Counted from the stretch's first letter, positions 12,038 to 21,443 are shown. The stretch: 64,000 nucleotides of DNA from Exiguobacterium indicum HHS 31 (GCF_001939065.1 NZ_MPSZ01000001.1:1426001-1490000); one strand, 5' to 3'. Numbers and translations are program-made. The notes: generated from the sequence alone by a model not told the origin.

Positions 12038-13135
12038 TTACGAACGCGCAAGCATCCGGTCGAGCGCCAGCACGGCATGCCGCGTCGTCTCTGCATCTAC
12101 CGTAATGATGTTGACCGGCTCACCTGCTTCGACTTGTTCGAGCGCCCACGCCAAGTGCGGTAAGTCGATCCGGTTCATCGTCAGACACGGACACATGAAT
12201 GGATTGAGCGACACGATATCGAGTTCCGGATGCGTCGTCGCGAGTCGATTGACGAGATTCATCTCTGTTCCGATCGCCCACTTCGTTCCGGGAGCAGCCT
12301 GTTCGATTTGTTGAATGATGTACGCGGTGGATCCATTGAGATCAGACGCTGTCACGACTTCGTGCGAACATTCCGGGTGAACGAGAATCTTTCGCTCCGG
12401 ATCCGTCTTGCGGAACTGTTCAATCTGACCGACCGTGAATTTTTCATGGACCGAGCAGTGTCCTTTCCACAAGATGACGCGGACGTCCTGGTCTTCTCCA
12501 TCAAAAACGAGTTCGTCCTTGATCGGATCCCAAATCGCCATCTGTTCTAACGGAATTCCGAGTGCGTGCGCCGTATTGCGACCGAGGTGTTGATCGGGCA
12601 GGAAGAATAAGATGTCGCGTTCAGCAAGCGCCCACTCAACCATCTGGACAGCATTTGACGACGTCACCGTTGCCCCACCGTGACGACCGACGAATGCTTT
12701 GATGGCTGCCGTCGAATTGACATACGTCAACGGTAAAATCGACTCCCCGAATCGTTCCGTCAAGATTGTAAAGGCGCGCTCCGTTTGCGTATCATTCGCC
12801 ATATCTGCCATCGAACAGCCAGCACGCATGTCAGGCAAAACAACTGTATGTGACGCATCCGTCAGCATGTCTGCCGTCTCTGCCATGAAGTGGACACCAC
12901 AAAAGACTGTATATTCCGCTTCTGTCATCTGCTTCGCGACTTGCGCGAGCTGGAGCGAATCTCCCGTCGCATCCGCGAACTGGACAACTTCATCCTTTTG
13001 GTAGTGGTGGGCAGGTAAGAACAAGCGACTGCCCATCCGTGCTTTGACCCCTTCAATGATCGCAATTAATTCTGCTTCCGATTGCTGTAAGTACGACGCC
13101 GGAATCCCCTCATGACGTAATAAGTCAAATGACAT
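12038..13135 (-). CDS. nadA: Quinolinate synthase NadA
   Basis: 365 aa, the long Bacillus-type NadA. Condenses iminoaspartate with dihydroxyacetone phosphate to quinolinate, using a 4Fe-4S cluster. Candidate cluster cysteines are in [23 protein letters not shown] and MCPCLTMNR. An AGGAGG lies before the ATG, inside the end of nadC (11-bp overlap). It is the last gene of the nadBCA operon, and NadB supplies its substrate. Confidence 0.96.
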   Translation of the reverse strand: MSFDLLRHEGIPASYLQQSEAELIAIIEGVKARMGSRLFLPAHHYQKDEVVQFADATGDSLQLAQVAKQMTEAEYTVFCGVHFMAETADMLTDASHTVVLPDMRAGCSMADMANDTQTERAFTILTERFGESILPLTYVNSTAAIKAFVGRHGGATVTSSNAVQMVEWALAERDILFFLPDQHLGRNTAHALGIPLEQMAIWDPIKDELVFDGEDQDVRVILWKGHCSVHEKFTVGQIEQFRKTDPERKILVHPECSHEVVTASDLNGSTAYIIQQIEQAAPGTKWAIGTEMNLVNRLATTHPELDIVSLNPFMCPCLTMNRIDLPHLAWALEQVEAGEPVNIITVDAETTRHAVLALDRMLARS

Positions 13136-13976
13136 CTTTTTTTCCTCCTTCGATTTTCATACTGATATCAAGCGCTGTTGCTGAATGGGTGAGTGCCCCG
13201 AGTGAGATGACGTCTGCTCCGCTATCCGCGAAGTCTGATAACGTGTCTATCGTGATTCCGCCGGATAACTCGACCGTGATATGCGGTGGAATCAATTGCC
13301 GAAGCTGTTTGATCTCTGCTGGTGTCCGGTTATCGAGCATGATGATATCAACTTTTGCAGCTACTGCCTCTAGCACTTCCGCTTCCGTTTCGACTTCGAC
13401 TTCAATCGGTGTCGTATGACCTGCGACACGTTTTGCTCGCGCCACCGCCTCTGTGATCGATCCCGCGACCGTGATGTGGTTATCCTTGATCATGACGGCG
13501 TCATCGAGTCGTCCGCGATGACTATAGCCACCCCCGACGCGAACAGCGTGTTTTTCGAGCATTCGTAACCCTGGGGTCGTCTTTCGTGTATCCGTGATCC
13601 GAATCCGTCCTGCTGCTACCTCGACCGCTTGACGTGTCTTCGTCGCGATCCCGGATAAGCGTTGCACTAGGTTCAAGGCGACCCGTTCTCCGCTTAAGAT
13701 GTCCTGTAACGAACCCGACCACTCAGCAAGTAACGTTCCGCGCGTCACGACAGTGCCTTCTTCTACATAAATCGTCACGTCGACTTGTAAGAGATGCGCC
13801 ATCTCCCGAATGATGTCAACTCCGCAAAAAACACCGTCTTCCTTAGCTAGAAAACGACCAGTCCCGCGTTCTTGTCCCGTCAGACATCCTTCACTCGTGA
13901 TATCCCACTGTCCGATGTCCTCGATTAAAAATGCTTCCAGTTGTTGCCGTAACTGCCACTTGTTCAACGTTCTCAT
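13125..13976 (-). CDS. nadC: Nicotinate-nucleotide pyrophosphorylase NadC
   Basis: 283 aa. Converts quinolinate and PRPP to nicotinate mononucleotide. Family motifs: [11 protein letters not shown] near 17-27, [31 protein letters not shown] and EVEVET, with a C-terminal barrel end LSGGIT. The ATG at 13976 sits only 3 bp from an AGGAGAGG. A TTG at 13967 (four codons in) has better spacing. Either start leaves a 77-86 bp overlap with nadB, unusually long for this operon. Confidence 0.93.
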   Translation of the reverse strand: MRTLNKWQLRQQLEAFLIEDIGQWDITSEGCLTGQERGTGRFLAKEDGVFCGVDIIREMAHLLQVDVTIYVEEGTVVTRGTLLAEWSGSLQDILSGERVALNLVQRLSGIATKTRQAVEVAAGRIRITDTRKTTPGLRMLEKHAVRVGGGYSHRGRLDDAVMIKDNHITVAGSITEAVARAKRVAGHTTPIEVEVETEAEVLEAVAAKVDIIMLDNRTPAEIKQLRQLIPPHITVELSGGITIDTLSDFADSGADVISLGALTHSATALDISMKIEGGKKDVI

Positions 13977-15360
13977 CCTCTCCTGTCAACCGACTTCGCG
14001 CCCCTTCAAGCAACAGACATGCCGTTACATGACGTAATCGATTCTCTTCCGCTTCCTGTCCGGATTCGTCTAATGTCCAGCTTTTTAACTCTTCTAAACT
14101 ATCTTCTATTTGCTTAATATCCATTTCAACACCAATGACCTGCGATAGACGGTCGGTTACGGAACGAAGTGTTCCCGGGCGTCGTTTCACTTGTTTTACT
14201 GAAAGTTTCGGTAACAACTCGAGCTGTTCTGCTACTGCTTTCCCCATAACAACACATTCAAGGAGCGAGTTCGACGCCAGACGATTTCGACCGTGTAGTC
14301 CAATCGATGCCGTCTCACCGACCGCGTAAAGTCCTTCGACATGTGTCTGCCCCGTCAGATCCGTTTCAATCCCGCCCATCAAGAAATGAATGCCTGGTGC
14401 AATTTCAACGAGATCCGGATTTATGTTCAGTTTTTCACATTTTTCAACAAACGTTGGAAACCGTTTCGACCGGTCGACGACGTTTGACGTATCGAGATAG
14501 ACTGGTTCACGCTTTCGCACCTCGTGGATTCGTTTTGCGACTTCATCTCGCGCTGCTAAATCCTGCATCGGATGATCCGCCATGATTCGATCGCCATTTT
14601 TCGTTACAAGCGTCGCTCCCGCACCACGTAATGCTTCCGTGATCAAACCTTCCGAACGACCTGCATGAACGAGTACCGTCGGATGATGCTGGATATAACC
14701 GAGATCACGAATCGTCGCCCCCGCTTCAAAGGCGAGCGCAATCCCGTCTCCTTGAATCAAAGGATCATTCGTCGACGCCGCGAATAATCCACCCACTCCA
14801 CCGGTCGCAAGAATCGTCGCGCGCGCCACAATCTCGATTGGCTCTCCCTCGCTATATCCGACTGCACCTACTACCTGCCCGTTGACTTGAATCAACTCCG
14901 TGATACACGTCTGCTCAAGAATCGGAAATGGTACTCGCGGCATCAACGTCTCCATGATCCGTTTACCAGTCTCGTCCCCGCCACAGTGATAAATCCGCGA
15001 CAAACGATGCGCTCCTTCACGACCGAGCAAAAACTCTCCCTCGGATTGATCGAATGGAACGCCTTGTCGTAACAAGAATTCCATCGCCTCGGTTCCCGAT
15101 CGAGTGACGTAATCGACGACGGACGGATTGATACGCCCTTTTGCTGCTTGGCATGTATCTTCAAAGTGATCACGATGATCGACTTCTGCATAAGCGGAAG
15201 CAATCCCACCTTGTGCTCGAACGGAATTTGTCTCAAACCGCGTGCCTTTTGTGACAAGCAACGCTTCCGTTCCGGGTGGAAGATGCAGAGCGACCGATAT
15301 TGCGGCGAGCCCTGTTCCAATGATTAACACATCCGTCTCAAGCCTTTTATGTAAAGACAT
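13891..15360 (-). CDS. nadB: L-aspartate oxidase NadB
   Basis: 489 aa flavoprotein that oxidises aspartate to iminoaspartate for quinolinate synthesis. N-terminal FAD fold (VLIIGTGLAAISVAL), RAQGGIASAYAEVDH near 50-60, GGVGGLFAAST, and active-site region QHHPTVL. The C-terminal helical domain ends differently from most NadB: I do not see the usual ESRG motif, and the last 25 or so residues are encoded by the overlap with nadC. ATG 15360 has AGAGGTG upstream. Transcription diverges from nifS. Confidence 0.93.
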   Translation of the reverse strand: MSLHKRLETDVLIIGTGLAAISVALHLPPGTEALLVTKGTRFETNSVRAQGGIASAYAEVDHRDHFEDTCQAAKGRINPSVVDYVTRSGTEAMEFLLRQGVPFDQSEGEFLLGREGAHRLSRIYHCGGDETGKRIMETLMPRVPFPILEQTCITELIQVNGQVVGAVGYSEGEPIEIVARATILATGGVGGLFAASTNDPLIQGDGIALAFEAGATIRDLGYIQHHPTVLVHAGRSEGLITEALRGAGATLVTKNGDRIMADHPMQDLAARDEVAKRIHEVRKREPVYLDTSNVVDRSKRFPTFVEKCEKLNINPDLVEIAPGIHFLMGGIETDLTGQTHVEGLYAVGETASIGLHGRNRLASNSLLECVVMGKAVAEQLELLPKLSVKQVKRRPGTLRSVTDRLSQVIGVEMDIKQIEDSLEELKSWTLDESGQEAEENRLRHVTACLLLEGARSRLTGEDENVEQVAVTATTGSIFNRGHRTVGYHE

Positions 15361-15393
15361 ATGTTTTACACCTCTATATCTAAATGTTTACTA

Positions 15394-15422
15394 TTGACTT
15401 GACAATAAGTTTGGCATACTTT
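15394..15422 (+). promoter_or_regulatory. Promoter of nifS-niaR in the divergent nad control region
   Basis: Plus strand TTGACT (15394-15399), 17 bp, TACTTT (15417-15422). The 98-bp space between nadB and nifS also holds an imperfect palindrome, TATTGACTTGACAATA (15392-15407), that covers the -35 region. It is a plausible operator for the NiaR repressor, but I could not match it to a known consensus. The minus-strand nadB promoter could not be placed with confidence. Confidence 0.45.
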
Positions 15423-15458
15423 TAGCTGAGTGACAAGACGAAAGGACAGGATTTTTTC

Positions 15459-16541
15459 ATGATCTATCTCGATTACGCAGCGACGACTCCGCTGCATCCA
15501 CAAGCACTCGATCATTATCAACAAGCCGCTCAGTCGTTCTACGGCAACAGTTCTTCTCTTCATGACATCGGTGGCAACGCTGAACGTTTACTCGAACGAG
15601 CTCGTCAGTATCTGATGCAACAATTGGCTCAACAAGAAGGAACTGTCATCTTTACAGGAAGCGGTTCAGAAGCAAACTATATCGCTTTGACCCATCTGAT
15701 GCGACAGAGTAACAAATCAGTTGTCTTGACACTTCGATGTGAACACGACTCGGTCTTGCTTCCGCTTGCGCGCTGGGCACAAGAAACACGACACCTTTCT
15801 TTATTACCGGACGGAACGTTCGATTGGGAACAATTCGTTGCAGCTTGTACGGATGAAATCGGTGTTGTCTCGATTCAACATGTCAATTCGGATACGGGTT
15901 TTCGCTTTCCGGTCGAACGGATTGCAGCATACTGTCAATCGCGCGAGATTCTGTTTCATTGCGATGGTGTCCAAGGATTTTTAAAAGATGCAATCAACAT
16001 CGACGCTTTTGATGCCTACACGATGAGTAGTCATAAAGTGTATGGACCAAAAGGATTGGGCGCTTTGTATTTACGGCGTCCGCTCTTCAGCCCTTATTAC
16101 GAGGGACATCACGAATTCGGAATCCGTCCAGGCACAGTCGACGTTCCAGGAATTGCCGCGTTCATCGCTGCCTGTGAAGCGTCTCGCTTCGAAAATCCAG
16201 GAATCCAAGCTTCAAGCCGTCGATTTCGTGGTATGCTAAAAAAAACATTGTCTTCGTCTCGTTACACGATCATCGAGTCGCCGACGCAACTCGCTTCCAT
16301 CTGCGCCATTCATACGAAGCAAAGGGATGGTCAATACGCATTGCTCGCCTTGAATCGTGCTGGAATCGCGGTTTCCGCTGGTAGTGCTTGTCGTGCTGGA
16401 GAAAACGGTCCGAATGCGACATTACGTGCCATCGGCTTTGACGAATCAGCGGCTCACGGGTTGATCCGACTCAGTTTTGGAAGACAGACGACGAACGAAG
16501 AAATCGAACAGTGCATTGATGTGTTGAACACGATCTCATGA
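15459..16541 (+). CDS. nifS: Cysteine desulfurase, NifS/IscS family, linked to NAD synthesis
   Basis: 360 aa pyridoxal-phosphate enzyme. It removes sulfur from cysteine, most likely to build the NadA iron-sulfur cluster, as reported for the B. subtilis nad-linked NifS. PLP lysine in SSHKVYGPKGLGALY near residue 195, FHCDGVQ for cofactor binding, and the sulfur-carrying cysteine in SAGSACRAGENGPN near 310. The start is ATG at 15459. It diverges from nadB and is followed 21 bp later by niaR. Confidence 0.94.
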   Translation: MIYLDYAATTPLHPQALDHYQQAAQSFYGNSSSLHDIGGNAERLLERARQYLMQQLAQQEGTVIFTGSGSEANYIALTHLMRQSNKSVVLTLRCEHDSVLLPLARWAQETRHLSLLPDGTFDWEQFVAACTDEIGVVSIQHVNSDTGFRFPVERIAAYCQSREILFHCDGVQGFLKDAINIDAFDAYTMSSHKVYGPKGLGALYLRRPLFSPYYEGHHEFGIRPGTVDVPGIAAFIAACEASRFENPGIQASSRRFRGMLKKTLSSSRYTIIESPTQLASICAIHTKQRDGQYALLALNRAGIAVSAGSACRAGENGPNATLRAIGFDESAAHGLIRLSFGRQTTNEEIEQCIDVLNTIS

Positions 16542-16562
16542 CACTGAAGAAAGGTAGGAGAC

Positions 16563-17108
16563 ATGATGGGGAAACGCATCTCCGGAGAAGAACGCCGGAA
16601 ATCATTACTTCGTATGATTGAGGAAAGTGAGCAACCTGTCACAGGAACGGCACTGGCGAAACAAGCAGGCGTCAGTCGTCAAGTGATCGTGCAGGATTTA
16701 TCTTTGTTAAAGGCAAAAGGATATCCTGTCATCGCGACAGCTCGAGGTTATTTAATCAATGATCCTGAAGTTGACGGATCGAAATTACGTCGCAAGATCG
16801 TTTGTCGTCACGGCATCGATCAATTAAAGGATGAGTGTGACGCCATTGTTGACGAAGGGGTCGTCATCCGCGATGTCATCATCGAACATCCCGTCTACGG
16901 CTTCATCACTGGAGAATTGATGCTAAAAAGCCGCCGGGATGTCCGGGTATTGCTAGAGCAGTTACATGAGACGCAAGCCACTCCACTCTCGAGCCTGACG
17001 GACGGAGTCCATATTCATACGCTTGAGGCTGATCATGAAGACGCACTGGAAGCCGCTATCGCTAAACTCGATCGTCTCGGAATTCTCGTTTCGGAACTCG
17101 ATGTCTGA
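16563..17108 (+). CDS. niaR: NiaR-type transcriptional repressor of NAD synthesis (HTH and 3H domain)
   Basis: 181 aa. N-terminal winged helix-turn-helix (GTALAKQAGVSRQVIVQDLSLLKAKG near 28-53) and a 3H domain with three spaced histidines, in IIEHPVYG, VHIHT and EADHED. The family (YrxA/NiaR) represses niacin and NAD genes in response to nicotinate. Its position next to nifS and nadBCA fits. Two adjacent ATGs are possible; the second (16566) is better spaced from GGAG. Its stop codon is part of the shared terminator stem. Confidence 0.93.
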   Translation: MMGKRISGEERRKSLLRMIEESEQPVTGTALAKQAGVSRQVIVQDLSLLKAKGYPVIATARGYLINDPEVDGSKLRRKIVCRHGIDQLKDECDAIVDEGVVIRDVIIEHPVYGFITGELMLKSRRDVRVLLEQLHETQATPLSSLTDGVHIHTLEADHEDALEAAIAKLDRLGILVSELDV

Positions 17109-17160
17109 ACGATAAAAAAACCGCCTATTCCTAAGGAATAAGCGGTTTTTTTATCGTTCA
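17106..17160. terminator. Bidirectional terminator between niaR and the CorC-like gene
   Basis: A 55-bp near-perfect inverted repeat. The 19-bp arms TGAACGATAAAAAAACCGC are exact, then one mismatch, then TATTCC pairing with GGAATA around a 3-base loop. The niaR TGA and the TAA of the opposing gene both lie inside the arms. Runs of A and T on both sides of the GC core let it end transcription in both directions. Confidence 0.9.
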
Positions 17161-18440
17161 ATCGGTTCAAGTGGTGTCTCCAGCATCGTAGCAGGAGGAT
17201 CAAACGTTGCTAAGACTTTGCGGACGCGTCGGTTTTCGATATGCAAGACGGTCAACGTGACACGTTCATAACGCATCGCCGTTCCGACGTCTGGCAATTG
17301 ACCGCTCTCCTCCATGATCCATCCCCCAAGTGACTGGGCATCGGTGTCCGGCATCGTCAATTGAAATTGCTGACAGAAGTCTTCAATGTCATACTCCGCT
17401 AGACATTCGTATTGCTCTGGACCAATCCGTTTCGTATATTCCAACGATTCATCGTGTTCATCCCAAATCTCCCCGACGATTTCTTCTAAAATATCCTCAA
17501 GGGTGATCAGACCTGCCGTCCCTCCGAATTCATCAAGGACAACTGCCATGTGGGACTGCTTGACTTTGAGTTCCGGTAATAAATCCATCAATCGCGTCTG
17601 TGGTACGACGAACGATACCGGTCGAATCCATTCTCGGATATCAACGGAGCCGTTCTTCACGTATGCACGCAGAAAGTCCCGCTCCGATAATACACCAATG
17701 ACGTGATCAATCGAATCTTTATAGACCGGTAGACGAGAATAGCCACCCTTTTGGACTTCTGCAATGATGTCTTCGAGCCGCGCATCAATATCGATCGCTT
17801 GAATATCCATCCGTGGCGTCAGCGCATCTTCGACCGTCGCATGTTGAAAATCAACTGCTTGATGAACGAGTTCAGCCTCTGCAAGCCCCATGATCCCTTC
17901 TTCCTGACTAATATCGACGAGTGCCTTGAGTTCCTGTTCGGTCACGAGCGGTCCTTTCGGATCAGCCCCAATCAATCGTAGCGCCAATTGGCGTAAGCGG
18001 AGTAACAGGAAAACGAGCGGTCGAAAGCACAGTAAGAAGAAACGCAGTGGACGTCCGATCAATAACACGTAACGTTCCGTATGTTCACGAGCATACGACT
18101 TCGGTATCAATTCTCCGAACAACAGCAACAGAAAAAACAGCGCAAGAAAGGCAACGGTTTGTGTTGCGATCGTCTCGACGAACTGGATGATCCACCAACC
18201 ACCAAATAAGATAAAGGCGACGTTGACGATCGTATTCCCAATCAAAATCGACGTCAGTGTCTCTTCGTAGCGTTGAAGTAAGCGAAACACACGGGACGCA
18301 CGCGCGTCCCCTGCTTCCGATTGGTGCAACAACCGCAACCGATTGACACTCGCGAGTGCCGTCTCAGCTGAGGAAAAGAACGCAGATAACATGAGAATCG
18401 GAATTAACCAAACGACTGAAATCATGGGCAATGGGTCCAC
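17151..18440 (-). CDS. CorC/HlyC-type membrane protein (DUF21, CBS pair, CorC_HlyC domain)
   Basis: 429 aa. The first 180 residues hold four hydrophobic segments of the DUF21/CNNM type (ISVVWLIPILMLSAFFSSAETAL, LLFGELIPKSYA). Two CBS motifs follow (LTPRMDIQAIDID, VIGVLSERDFL), then DEFGGTAGLITLEDILEEIVGEI, and a C-terminal CorC_HlyC domain (SLGGWIMEESGQLPDVG). Such proteins are implicated in magnesium or cobalt transport or resistance, but the substrate here is unknown. The GTG start at 18440 lacks a well-spaced ribosome site, and ATG at 18425 is an alternative. It follows obg, where B. subtilis has pheB-pheA. Confidence 0.88.
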   Translation of the reverse strand: MDPLPMISVVWLIPILMLSAFFSSAETALASVNRLRLLHQSEAGDARASRVFRLLQRYEETLTSILIGNTIVNVAFILFGGWWIIQFVETIATQTVAFLALFFLLLLFGELIPKSYAREHTERYVLLIGRPLRFFLLCFRPLVFLLLRLRQLALRLIGADPKGPLVTEQELKALVDISQEEGIMGLAEAELVHQAVDFQHATVEDALTPRMDIQAIDIDARLEDIIAEVQKGGYSRLPVYKDSIDHVIGVLSERDFLRAYVKNGSVDIREWIRPVSFVVPQTRLMDLLPELKVKQSHMAVVLDEFGGTAGLITLEDILEEIVGEIWDEHDESLEYTKRIGPEQYECLAEYDIEDFCQQFQLTMPDTDAQSLGGWIMEESGQLPDVGTAMRYERVTLTVLHIENRRVRKVLATFDPPATMLETPLEPIER

Positions 18441-18478
18441 GATGCTTTCACACTCCGTTTCCTAATGGAATGAACCGC

Positions 18479-19774
18479 TTAGAATGATGACTCGACGAAT
18501 TCGAACTCGAAATCACGGATACGAACGACATCGCCGTCGATCGCACCAAGACGACGCAACTCTTCGTCGACACCCATTTGACGCAGTGTCCGAGCGAAAC
18601 GTTTAATCGATTCTTCACGCATGAAGTTCGTCATCGTGAAGAGTTTTTCGATGCGTGGTCCTTTGATGACGAAGCAATCGTCTTCATCTTTCGAAATCGT
18701 AAAGCCAGCTTCTGGTGCTTCATAACCGTAGACGACACGTGGTGTCGCTGTTTTCTCTTCGAGTTCCTCAAGACCGAATTCTGGTGTCGCATCGACGAGG
18801 TCAGCGATTCGGAATAACAGATCGCGTAGCCCTTGACGTGTTGCCGCTGAAATCTCGAATACTTCAAGCTCTGGGAAAGCTTCTTTGAAGGCTTCAAGGT
18901 GTTCTGCCGCATCCGGCATGTCCATCTTATTCGCGACGACGACTTGCGGACGCTCTGTTAAGCGCAGATTATAGTCCGCGAGTTCTTTATTGATGATGTT
19001 GTAGTCTTCGATTGGATCGCGACCTTCCATTCCGCTCATGTCGATGACGTGGACGATGACTTTCGTCCGCTCGACGTGACGGAGGAACTGGTGACCGAGT
19101 CCGACACCTTCACTTGCGCCTTCGATCAATCCTGGCAAGTCAGCCATGACGAAACTACGGCTATCTTCCGTTTCGACGACACCGATGTTCGGTGTGATCG
19201 TCGTGAAGTGATATGCGCCGATTTTCGGACGTGCGGCTGAAACGACGGATAACATCGTTGATTTTCCGACACTCGGGAAACCGACGAGACCGACGTCTGC
19301 TAGCATCTTCAGTTCAAGTTTCAAGTACTTCTCTTCCCCTGGCTCACCGTTTTCAGCGTGCTCAGGTGCTGGGTTGGCAGGTGTCGCAAAACGTGTATTC
19401 CCACGTCCGCCACGTCCACCTTTTGCGACGATCGCTTGTTGTCCGTGATGGACGAGGTCAGCGATGACCGCATTTGTATCGTCATCGTAGACGACTGTGC
19501 CCGGTGGGACCTTGACGATTAGATGCTCGGCTTTACGACCGTGCATCCCTTTTGACATGCCGTTTTCACCTTGAACCGCTTTAAAGTGACGTTTGTAACG
19601 GAAGTCCATCAATGTCCGAAGTCCTTCGTCAACTTCAAGGACGACGTGTGCCCCGTGACCACCGTCACCGCCGGCAGGACCGCCGTCCGGAACATATTTC
19701 TCGCGACGGAACGCTACTTGCCCACGTCCTCCGTCACCTGCTTTTACATAAATATTTACCTGATCGACAAACAT
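18479..19774 (-). CDS. obg: Obg GTPase
   Basis: 431 aa. Glycine-rich OBG domain ([33 protein letters not shown]) in residues 1-158, then the GTPase domain with G1 [10 protein letters not shown]3 [10 protein letters not shown] and G4 NKMDMP, then the Firmicute OCT domain at about 360-431. Essential for late 50S ribosome assembly and linked to stress signalling. The RBS GGAGGG precedes ATG 19774. It follows the Spo0B-like gene after 15 bp, as in B. subtilis. Confidence 0.97.
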   Translation of the reverse strand: MFVDQVNIYVKAGDGGRGQVAFRREKYVPDGGPAGGDGGHGAHVVLEVDEGLRTLMDFRYKRHFKAVQGENGMSKGMHGRKAEHLIVKVPPGTVVYDDDTNAVIADLVHHGQQAIVAKGGRGGRGNTRFATPANPAPEHAENGEPGEEKYLKLELKMLADVGLVGFPSVGKSTMLSVVSAARPKIGAYHFTTITPNIGVVETEDSRSFVMADLPGLIEGASEGVGLGHQFLRHVERTKVIVHVIDMSGMEGRDPIEDYNIINKELADYNLRLTERPQVVVANKMDMPDAAEHLEAFKEAFPELEVFEISAATRQGLRDLLFRIADLVDATPEFGLEELEEKTATPRVVYGYEAPEAGFTISKDEDDCFVIKGPRIEKLFTMTNFMREESIKRFARTLRQMGVDEELRRLGAIDGDVVRIRDFEFEFVESSF

Positions 19775-19789
19775 GTCGGATCCCTCCTC

Positions 19790-20272
19790 TTACTTCTCTT
19801 CCTCAAACGGAAGACTTTCAATCTCAATCACACACTCATTTTCCGTCTGCGACTCGATTTCCATCGGCGTCACTAGATCCTCAAGGCGCGACATATCTAG
19901 TAGATCCCGATAGATCTCGATGGTCACGCCCTCGTGGAAGGTCACGGATACTTCACCTACTCCTACATCAATCATGGCGATGGCTGCTTCGACGAGTTGC
20001 TTCAGCCGCTCATCTTCCATGTGGGGTGCTCCGATGACATCATACGTCACAGTTTTGCCTGACCATTCAGCTTGCAGTAACGCCAGTGCGGTTTTCGGCA
20101 ATCCGATTCGCGCTAGACGTCCTTCCCGAGATGCTTGCTCCCGGTACGCCGAACAGATCGACTCGACTGCTTGTTCGTCTCCGATCGCGCCATACGAACG
20201 GACGAGTTGTATCCGGTTCAACCACTCGTGACGAAGAGTCTTTAAAAGATCAAGTACCTGCTGTTCCTCCAT
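19790..20272 (-). CDS. spo0B: Spo0B-like phosphotransferase/histidine-kinase-like protein
   Basis: 160 aa (B. subtilis Spo0B is about 192). The N-terminal helical hairpin contains LRHEWLNRIQLV with His15 in the place of the phosphorelay histidine, followed by a short ATPase-like C-terminal domain without obvious ATP motifs. In Bacillus, Spo0B passes phosphate from Spo0F to Spo0A at the start of sporulation. The spot between rpmA and obg is identical. All other sporulation genes expected in this window are missing, so its role here is uncertain. A terminator separates it from rpmA. ATG with GGAGGG upstream. Confidence 0.82.
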   Translation of the reverse strand: MEEQQVLDLLKTLRHEWLNRIQLVRSYGAIGDEQAVESICSAYREQASREGRLARIGLPKTALALLQAEWSGKTVTYDVIGAPHMEDERLKQLVEAAIAMIDVGVGEVSVTFHEGVTIEIYRDLLDMSRLEDLVTPMEIESQTENECVIEIESLPFEEEK

Positions 20273-20287
20273 CGGTCGTTCCCTCCT

Positions 20288-20328
20288 AAAAAAAACAGAC
20301 CCTAACCCTCGAAAGTGGCTAGAGTCTG
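20288..20328 (-). terminator. Terminator after rpmA
   Basis: Minus-strand CAGACTCTAGCC pairs with GGTTAGGGTCTG across a nine-base loop, followed by eight T. It lies between rpmA and the Spo0B-like gene, so spo0B-obg depend on read-through or a promoter I did not find. Confidence 0.85.
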
Positions 20329-20340
20329 CTTCGTCGATCC

Positions 20341-20619
20341 TTATGCTGGGTAAACGCTGACTTGTTTCTTGTCGCGTCCGAGACGTTCGAAACGAACGAC
20401 ACCAGTTGCAGTTGCGAAAAGTGTATCATCGCCACCACGTCCGACGTTCATACCTGGGTGAATCTTCGTACCGCGTTGACGGTAGAGGATTGAACCAGCA
20501 GAAACAGTTTGACCGTCTGCACGTTTCGCCCCAAGGCGTTTCGATTGCGAGTCACGACCGTTCTTTGTCGAACCTACCCCTTTTTTCGATGCGAAGAACT
20601 GAAGATTAAGTTTCAACAT
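20341..20619 (-). CDS. rpmA: 50S ribosomal protein L27
   Basis: 92 aa. It starts with [20 protein letters not shown]. The first nine residues are the Firmicute-type extension that must be cut between F9 and A10 before L27 can reach the peptidyl-transferase centre. The protease for this, Prp, is encoded immediately upstream. The rest ([36 protein letters not shown]) is standard L27. RBS GGAGGTG. Confidence 0.98.
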   Translation of the reverse strand: MLKLNLQFFASKKGVGSTKNGRDSQSKRLGAKRADGQTVSAGSILYRQRGTKIHPGMNVGRGGDDTLFATATGVVRFERLGRDKKQVSVYPA

Positions 20620-20633
20620 GTGGAATCCACCTC

Positions 20634-20972
20634 CTATACTTGTTCAAGTTGGATAAACTCACCGTAACTTTCAGCGATGGTACCAAGTTGGACCAAAGTC
20701 GCTTCCAGTAACAATTGGGTGCGCTCACTGACATCCGGTGCTAAGTCAGCGTACGGTTCTACATAAAAGTAGCCACCCTCTTGTTGTTCTGCCATTTCAA
20801 GGAGCAGGACCTGCCCGAGTAATGCTTCTATGGCATTGTATGCCCCGAAGATCACCGACGAGACGCCGGCACAGACAAGGTCGAGACCTGGTTCTGCAAA
20901 CTCGGCATGTCCTGTCACTTCGATGGAGCGGACGAGTTCCGCTTCATCTCGTCGAATCTTGACACGTATCAT
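20634..20972 (-). CDS. prp: Ribosomal-processing cysteine protease Prp
   Basis: 112 aa. It carries [18 protein letters not shown] with catalytic His22 and Cys34 spaced as in the family (YsxB/Prp). It cuts the N-terminal extension of L27. It lies between rplU and rpmA, the conserved order rplU-prp-rpmA. The start ATG lies 3 bp after the rplU stop, with only a weak ribosome site, which suggests coupling to rplU translation. Confidence 0.95.
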   Translation of the reverse strand: MIRVKIRRDEAELVRSIEVTGHAEFAEPGLDLVCAGVSSVIFGAYNAIEALLGQVLLLEMAEQQEGGYFYVEPYADLAPDVSERTQLLLEATLVQLGTIAESYGEFIQLEQV

Positions 20973-20975
20973 GGC

Positions 20976-21284
20976 TTACGCTTCGATTTTCTCGATGCGG
21001 ACCTTCGTGTAAGGTTGACGGTGACCTTGCTTACGACGGTAGTTCTTTTTCGCTTTCATTTTGAAGACAGTGATCTTTTTCGCGCGAGCGTGTTTGATGA
21101 CCGTTGCTACGACCTTCGCACCTTCTACGAGTGGAGCGCCGACTTTAACATCGTCACCACCAAGGATCAATACTTCACCAAATTCGACTGTGCTGTCGAC
21201 GTCTGCGTTTAATTTCTCAACGTAGATTTCTTGGCCAGCTTCGACTTTGACTTGTTTACCACCAGTTTTGATAATTGCGTACAT
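20976..21284 (-). CDS. rplU: 50S ribosomal protein L21
   Basis: 102 aa, beginning [18 protein letters not shown], with the C-terminal [20 protein letters not shown] typical of L21. Binds 23S rRNA. The frame opens three codons earlier at a GTG, but ATG 21284 is the start because AGGAGG lies eight bases before it. First gene of the rplU-prp-rpmA unit, with its own promoter and leader. Confidence 0.98.
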   Translation of the reverse strand: MYAIIKTGGKQVKVEAGQEIYVEKLNADVDSTVEFGEVLILGGDDVKVGAPLVEGAKVVATVIKHARAKKITVFKMKAKKNYRRKQGHRQPYTKVRIEKIEA

Positions 21285-21396
21285 TACGTGCACCTCCTCT
21301 TAGGAACTCAGACTCGCCATCACGGGCAGCGAATGCTTTAAAACCCGGTCTGTGCGGTTGTAGTCATTTGGGTGCTTCCAAACGAACTAACGTTAT
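21285..21396 (-). ncRNA. Candidate L21 leader in the 5' region of rplU
   Basis: About 110 nt lie between the predicted start of transcription and the rplU ATG. Firmicutes often carry a structured autoregulatory L21 leader (Rfam L21_leader) here. The stretch contains GC-rich segments able to pair, such as ACCGCACAGACCGGGTTTT and CTGCCCGTGATGGCGAG. The class is assigned from position only. A covariance search would decide. Confidence 0.45.
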
Positions 21397-21398
21397 TC

Positions 21399-21428
21399 AG
21401 AATACCAAACGTTCTTCTACCTTGTCAA
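21399..21428 (-). promoter_or_regulatory. Promoter of rplU-prp-rpmA
   Basis: Minus strand consensus -35 TTGACA (21423-21428), 18-bp spacer ending TGG, and -10 TATTCT (21399-21404). It is an extended -10 type, as expected for a strong ribosomal-protein promoter. Confidence 0.7.
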
Positions 21429-21443
21429 TGCTGTTCTGAAGGA

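Noticed and set aside
15361-15458. A minus-strand nadB promoter TTGTCA-N17-TAGATA
   Set aside because: Its predicted start would fall inside the nadB ribosome site, leaving no leader, so I did not call it.
19612-20037. 141-codon plus-strand frame opposite obg and spo0B
   Set aside because: Arg/His-rich shadow of the coding strand, with no start signals.
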